7,605 nt of DNA from Desulfobacterales bacterium (GTDB taxonomy: Bacteria > Desulfobacterota > Desulfobacteria > Desulfobacterales > JAUCGF01): positions 1 to 7,605 of the forward strand of contig JAOZRC010000244.1 of the NCBI GenBank assembly GCA_029940345.1, given 5' to 3'. Made by a program: the position numbers and the translations under genes. Under the pieces are notes generated by a model. That model did not search any database, was not told the origin of the DNA, and was given only the letters and a program-made list of their open reading frames with translations. Of this stretch, positions 7,207 to 7,605 are shown piece after piece (the stretch's first letter is position 1; the number at the start of each line of letters is the position of its first letter).

Positions 7207-7250
7207 CGTAATGTTTCCGGTGTGTTACGCTTTGCTAACGCACCCTACGG
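7206..7250 (+). repeat. Dispersed palindromic repeat (GGTGYGTTA...TAACGCACC type)
   Basis: GGTGTGTTA (7219-7227) and TAACGCACC (7236-7244) pair fully with one G-U wobble around CGCTTTGC. An outer pair, CCGTA (7206-7210) and TACGG (7246-7250), is perfect. Palindromes with this core are, as I recall, widely scattered in intergenic DNA of many bacteria. It begins just where the ATPase similarity ends. Confidence 0.5.
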
Positions 7251-7261
7251 ATGGTGCAAAA

Positions 7262-7431
7262 TTTGGTAGTCCCTGCAAAAAAGTGCTGGTCAATAAAATC
7301 AATGGGTTACATGGCTTAATAGTCGCTTACACTGTCAGTATCAATTGCATGAATTGCCTATTAGCGCATCCTGTAGAACAAATTGTCAATTTGTTCAACG
7401 CTAACTACACTATTATGTAGGGACTACCAAA
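7262..7431 (+). mobile_element. MITE-like element, 170 bp, non-coding
   Basis: The ends are inverted repeats of 24 bases (7262-7285 and 7408-7431) matching at 21 positions. The outermost 13, TTTGGTAGTCCCT and AGGGACTACCAAA, match exactly. Inside is a compound hairpin: GAACAAATT (7372-7380) with AATTTGTTC (7388-7396, the loop being short), set within an outer TTAGCG/CGCTAA pair. No transposase is encoded; the 69-residue frame across it resembles nothing. The size, the paired ends and the position in decayed DNA fit a miniature inverted-repeat transposable element moved in trans. Target duplications cannot be fixed because both flanks are A/T-rich (AAAA on the left, AATTT on the right). The parent family is not recognised. 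Confidence 0.6.
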
Positions 7432-7605
7432 AATTTCATACGACCGCTTTCCCTGTTATCGCTTAAAATTTGACAAAAGTAATCTGATGGATTATATAAA
7501 ATAAATTATGATAACCGTTTTTCAGATTCCCGCATTATTTTGGTAGCCTTACTCAGAGCCTGTTTGGAAAGTCGTGATCGAAGCGAAAAAGTGTGAGAGC
7601 GAGGG
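7432..7605 (+). other. Non-coding tail of the window
   Basis: No open frame of useful length is seen. Apart from the promoter-like sequence there is a TTTTGGTAGCC at about 7541-7551 that partly resembles the ends of the MITE-like element. The last 50 bases (from GAGCCTGTTTGG) could be the edge of another repeat or insertion sequence that runs out of the window, but I cannot identify it. Confidence 0.3.
7470..7498 (+). promoter_or_regulatory. Sigma-70-like promoter sequence
   Basis: A perfect -35 box TTGACA (7470-7475) is followed after 17 bases by TATATA (7493-7498), which matches the -10 consensus at four of six positions. Nothing coding follows inside the window, so it may serve a gene beyond 7605 or be chance in AT-rich DNA. 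Confidence 0.35.

Noticed and set aside
7211..7420. 69-residue frame across the palindrome and MITE-like element
   Set aside because: It is made from repeat sequence, with no ribosome binding site and no family resemblance.

Overview
The window reads as a bacterial chromosome of moderate to low G+C content. It is most likely an anaerobic, sulfate-reducing or syntrophic member of the Desulfobacterota (inference). The reasons are a heterodisulfide-reductase module with a selenocysteine-containing HdrA, a Qmo-type membrane cytochrome, an integron-type attC site and MITE-like debris. TGA is a normal stop here (the HicA-like toxin, hdrA and the cytochrome gene all end on it), so the code is the standard one with a local Sec recoding.

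Layout. (1) 1-1216 looks like gene-cassette DNA. It holds the last codons of an upstream gene, a well-formed attC hairpin (89-177), a DUF3859-like gene interrupted by TGA where a tryptophan is expected (195-641), and a compact HicA-like toxin/antitoxin pair (737-964, 974-1216). (2) 1217-1571 is a gene-free spacer with a long terminator-like inverted repeat. (3) 1572-6944 is the main module, all on the + strand: hdrB (1572-2465), hdrA (2455-5490, overlapping hdrB by 11 bases, Sec at codon 65 with a SECIS hairpin just after it), a 299-base gap with two perfect hairpins, and a QmoC-like membrane cytochrome b (5790-6944). (4) 6945-7605 is decayed DNA. It holds the N-terminal remnant of an ATPase with two stop codons, cut off inside its Walker A motif, followed by a palindromic repeat, a 170-bp MITE-like element and a promoter-like sequence.

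How it fits together (inference). HdrA, a two-lobed flavin/iron-sulfur protein, and HdrB, the CCG-domain catalytic subunit, would form a soluble electron-transfer unit. The QmoC-like protein would link it to the quinone pool. No separate HdrC, MvhD/FrhD or hydrogenase gene is visible. The HdrC-like head of the membrane protein has lost most ligands of its second iron-sulfur cluster and has Asp in place of one ligand of the first, so the electron path between the soluble and membrane parts is probably not the textbook one. The selenoprotein HdrA would be mis-annotated by ordinary gene callers as a 64-residue fragment plus a truncated gene starting at a GTG.
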